Below are positions 16,646 to 16,986 of a stretch of DNA of 16,986 bases, in pieces. The stretch's first letter is position 1. Each line of letters begins with the position of its first letter. Location of the stretch: NCBI GenBank assembly GCA_018985225.1, contig JADGIF010000150.1, forward strand, positions 1-16,986. Direction: 5' to 3'. The notes beneath the pieces are model-generated. The model searched no databases and was not told the DNA's origin. It saw only the letters and a program-made list of their open reading frames with translations. Source of the DNA: Amoeboradix gromovi (Eukaryota > Sanchytriomycota > Sanchytriomycetes > Sanchytriales > Sanchytriaceae). A program made the translations under genes and the position numbers.

Positions 16646-16958
16646 TCAATCTCTTTCCCGACCTCTAAAACTGCACCAAAGTTCGATAATCTCTCTTTTT
16701 ATCAATCGCAAGTGACACTTTAGCCAGAATGTTAAATCTAAAGAAAATAAAAATAGATACTGCACAAATTTTTCTTCAAGACTCTTCCAATGGCTGTCAG
16801 TGCCGTTAAGGTGATTTCTCTAAACCTCAAATGCTAACCAATTTATCGAGTACCGTAAACCCAAATGTGAATTTCTTAAATAAATCATAGTTCTCTTCAA
16901 TTTTATTGGCGTATTTTATAAAACATTTAGTAATACGAGTAAGACCATTTAAAAGATT
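16646..16958 (-). CDS. 3' part of a split gene, unrecognised (last exons)
   Basis: On the minus strand an open frame (16958-16839) joins a second open frame (16819-16646, stop TGA) if the 19-nt segment 16838-16820 is removed as an intron at codon phase 0. The product, about 97 residues as far as it can be read, is Lys/Phe/Leu-rich, with a hydrophobic helical stretch after the junction (Y-L-F-L-F-S-L-D-L-T-F-W-L) flanked by charged helices. The upstream boundary is unclear: the frame meets a TAA at 16961-16959 and has no ATG, so the exon probably begins at an AG acceptor near 16895-16893, with TACTAAA upstream as a possible branch site, and the 5' exons lie outside the window. The W-x(n)-Y-L-F-x-L pattern faintly recalls the C-terminal part of PEX11 peroxisome proteins, but this is weak. 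It converges on the gene at 16299. Confidence 0.5.
16820..16838 (-). other. 19-nt spliceosomal-type intron
   Basis: Minus strand: GTTAGCATTTGAGGTTTAG. It begins with GTTAG, ends with TTTAG and shares a TTTGA core and the TTTAG end with the intron at 7902-7920. It contains two in-frame stops (TGA directly after GTTAGCATT, then TAG in the next frame), and removal joins two frames at a codon boundary. The plus-strand complement shows TGCTAAC, which looks like a branch point but is explained as the reverse of the 5' splice site. Confidence 0.6.
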
Positions 16959-16986
16959 TTAGCGACCTCTACTTGGAGCGCAACTG

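Noticed and set aside
16730-16890. Plus-strand mini-gene with a TGCTAAC branch point and a short intron
   Set aside because: The TGCTAAC is the reverse complement of the 5' splice site of the minus-strand 19-nt intron, and the product would be only about 38 residues.
1-16986. Reassigned stop codons (TAA read as Gln), suggested by the TAA-broken frame in the large gap
   Set aside because: All recognised genes end correctly at TAA, TAG or TGA, with family-typical C-termini, so the standard code holds.
1-16986. Mobile elements, viral genes or CRISPR arrays
   Set aside because: No integrase, reverse transcriptase, transposase, capsid gene, terminal repeats or regularly spaced repeats were seen.

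Overview
The window looks like nuclear DNA from a small, gene-dense, AT-rich eukaryotic genome. The genes are eukaryotic in kind: a CDK7-type kinase, a TAF4-like TFIID subunit, a MED14-like Mediator subunit, a TBC Rab-GAP and a C2H2 zinc-finger factor. Codons are AT-rich, genes lie on both strands, and there are no bacterial ribosome-binding sites or operon signals. The compactness and the affinities of the kinase and the MED14-like protein suggest an early-diverging fungal-type lineage (cryptomycotan or reduced chytrid-like). That placement is an inference, not something the sequence proves.

Layout, left to right. A partial unknown gene (minus, cut by the left edge) shares a 124-bp divergent promoter with a CDK7/Kin28-like kinase (plus). 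A 455-bp stretch with no convincing gene follows, and it is by far the largest gap here. Next is an ARMT1/DUF89 damage-control phosphatase (plus) converging on a pirin (minus) with 4 bp between stop codons. Pirin diverges from an unrecognised 483-residue protein (plus), which converges on the TAF4-like gene (minus) with a single base between stops. The TAF4-like gene diverges from an unrecognised 269-residue protein (plus) with 13 bp between start codons. Then come four minus-strand genes in a row: a zinc-finger factor (14792-16222), a MED14-like subunit, a TBC-domain protein and an ankyrin/C2-like protein. The last three are separated by only 41 and 32 bp. At the right edge a small unknown gene (plus) is followed by the 3' part of another split gene (minus).

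The most unusual signal is a set of ultra-short introns. Two independent 19-nt GT...TTTAG introns (7902-7920 and 16820-16838) each join two open frames exactly. A third candidate of 15 nt (14659-14673) restores an ATG start to the MED14-like protein. A second theme is that the stop codon overlaps or lies a few bases from an AATAAA hexamer in most genes, so 3' UTRs must be close to nil and convergent transcripts must overlap. Three genes (CDK7-, TAF4- and MED14-like) belong to the RNA polymerase II initiation machinery. The rest are a mix of metabolic repair, membrane traffic and unknowns, with no sign of a mobile element, virus, RNA gene or CRISPR array.
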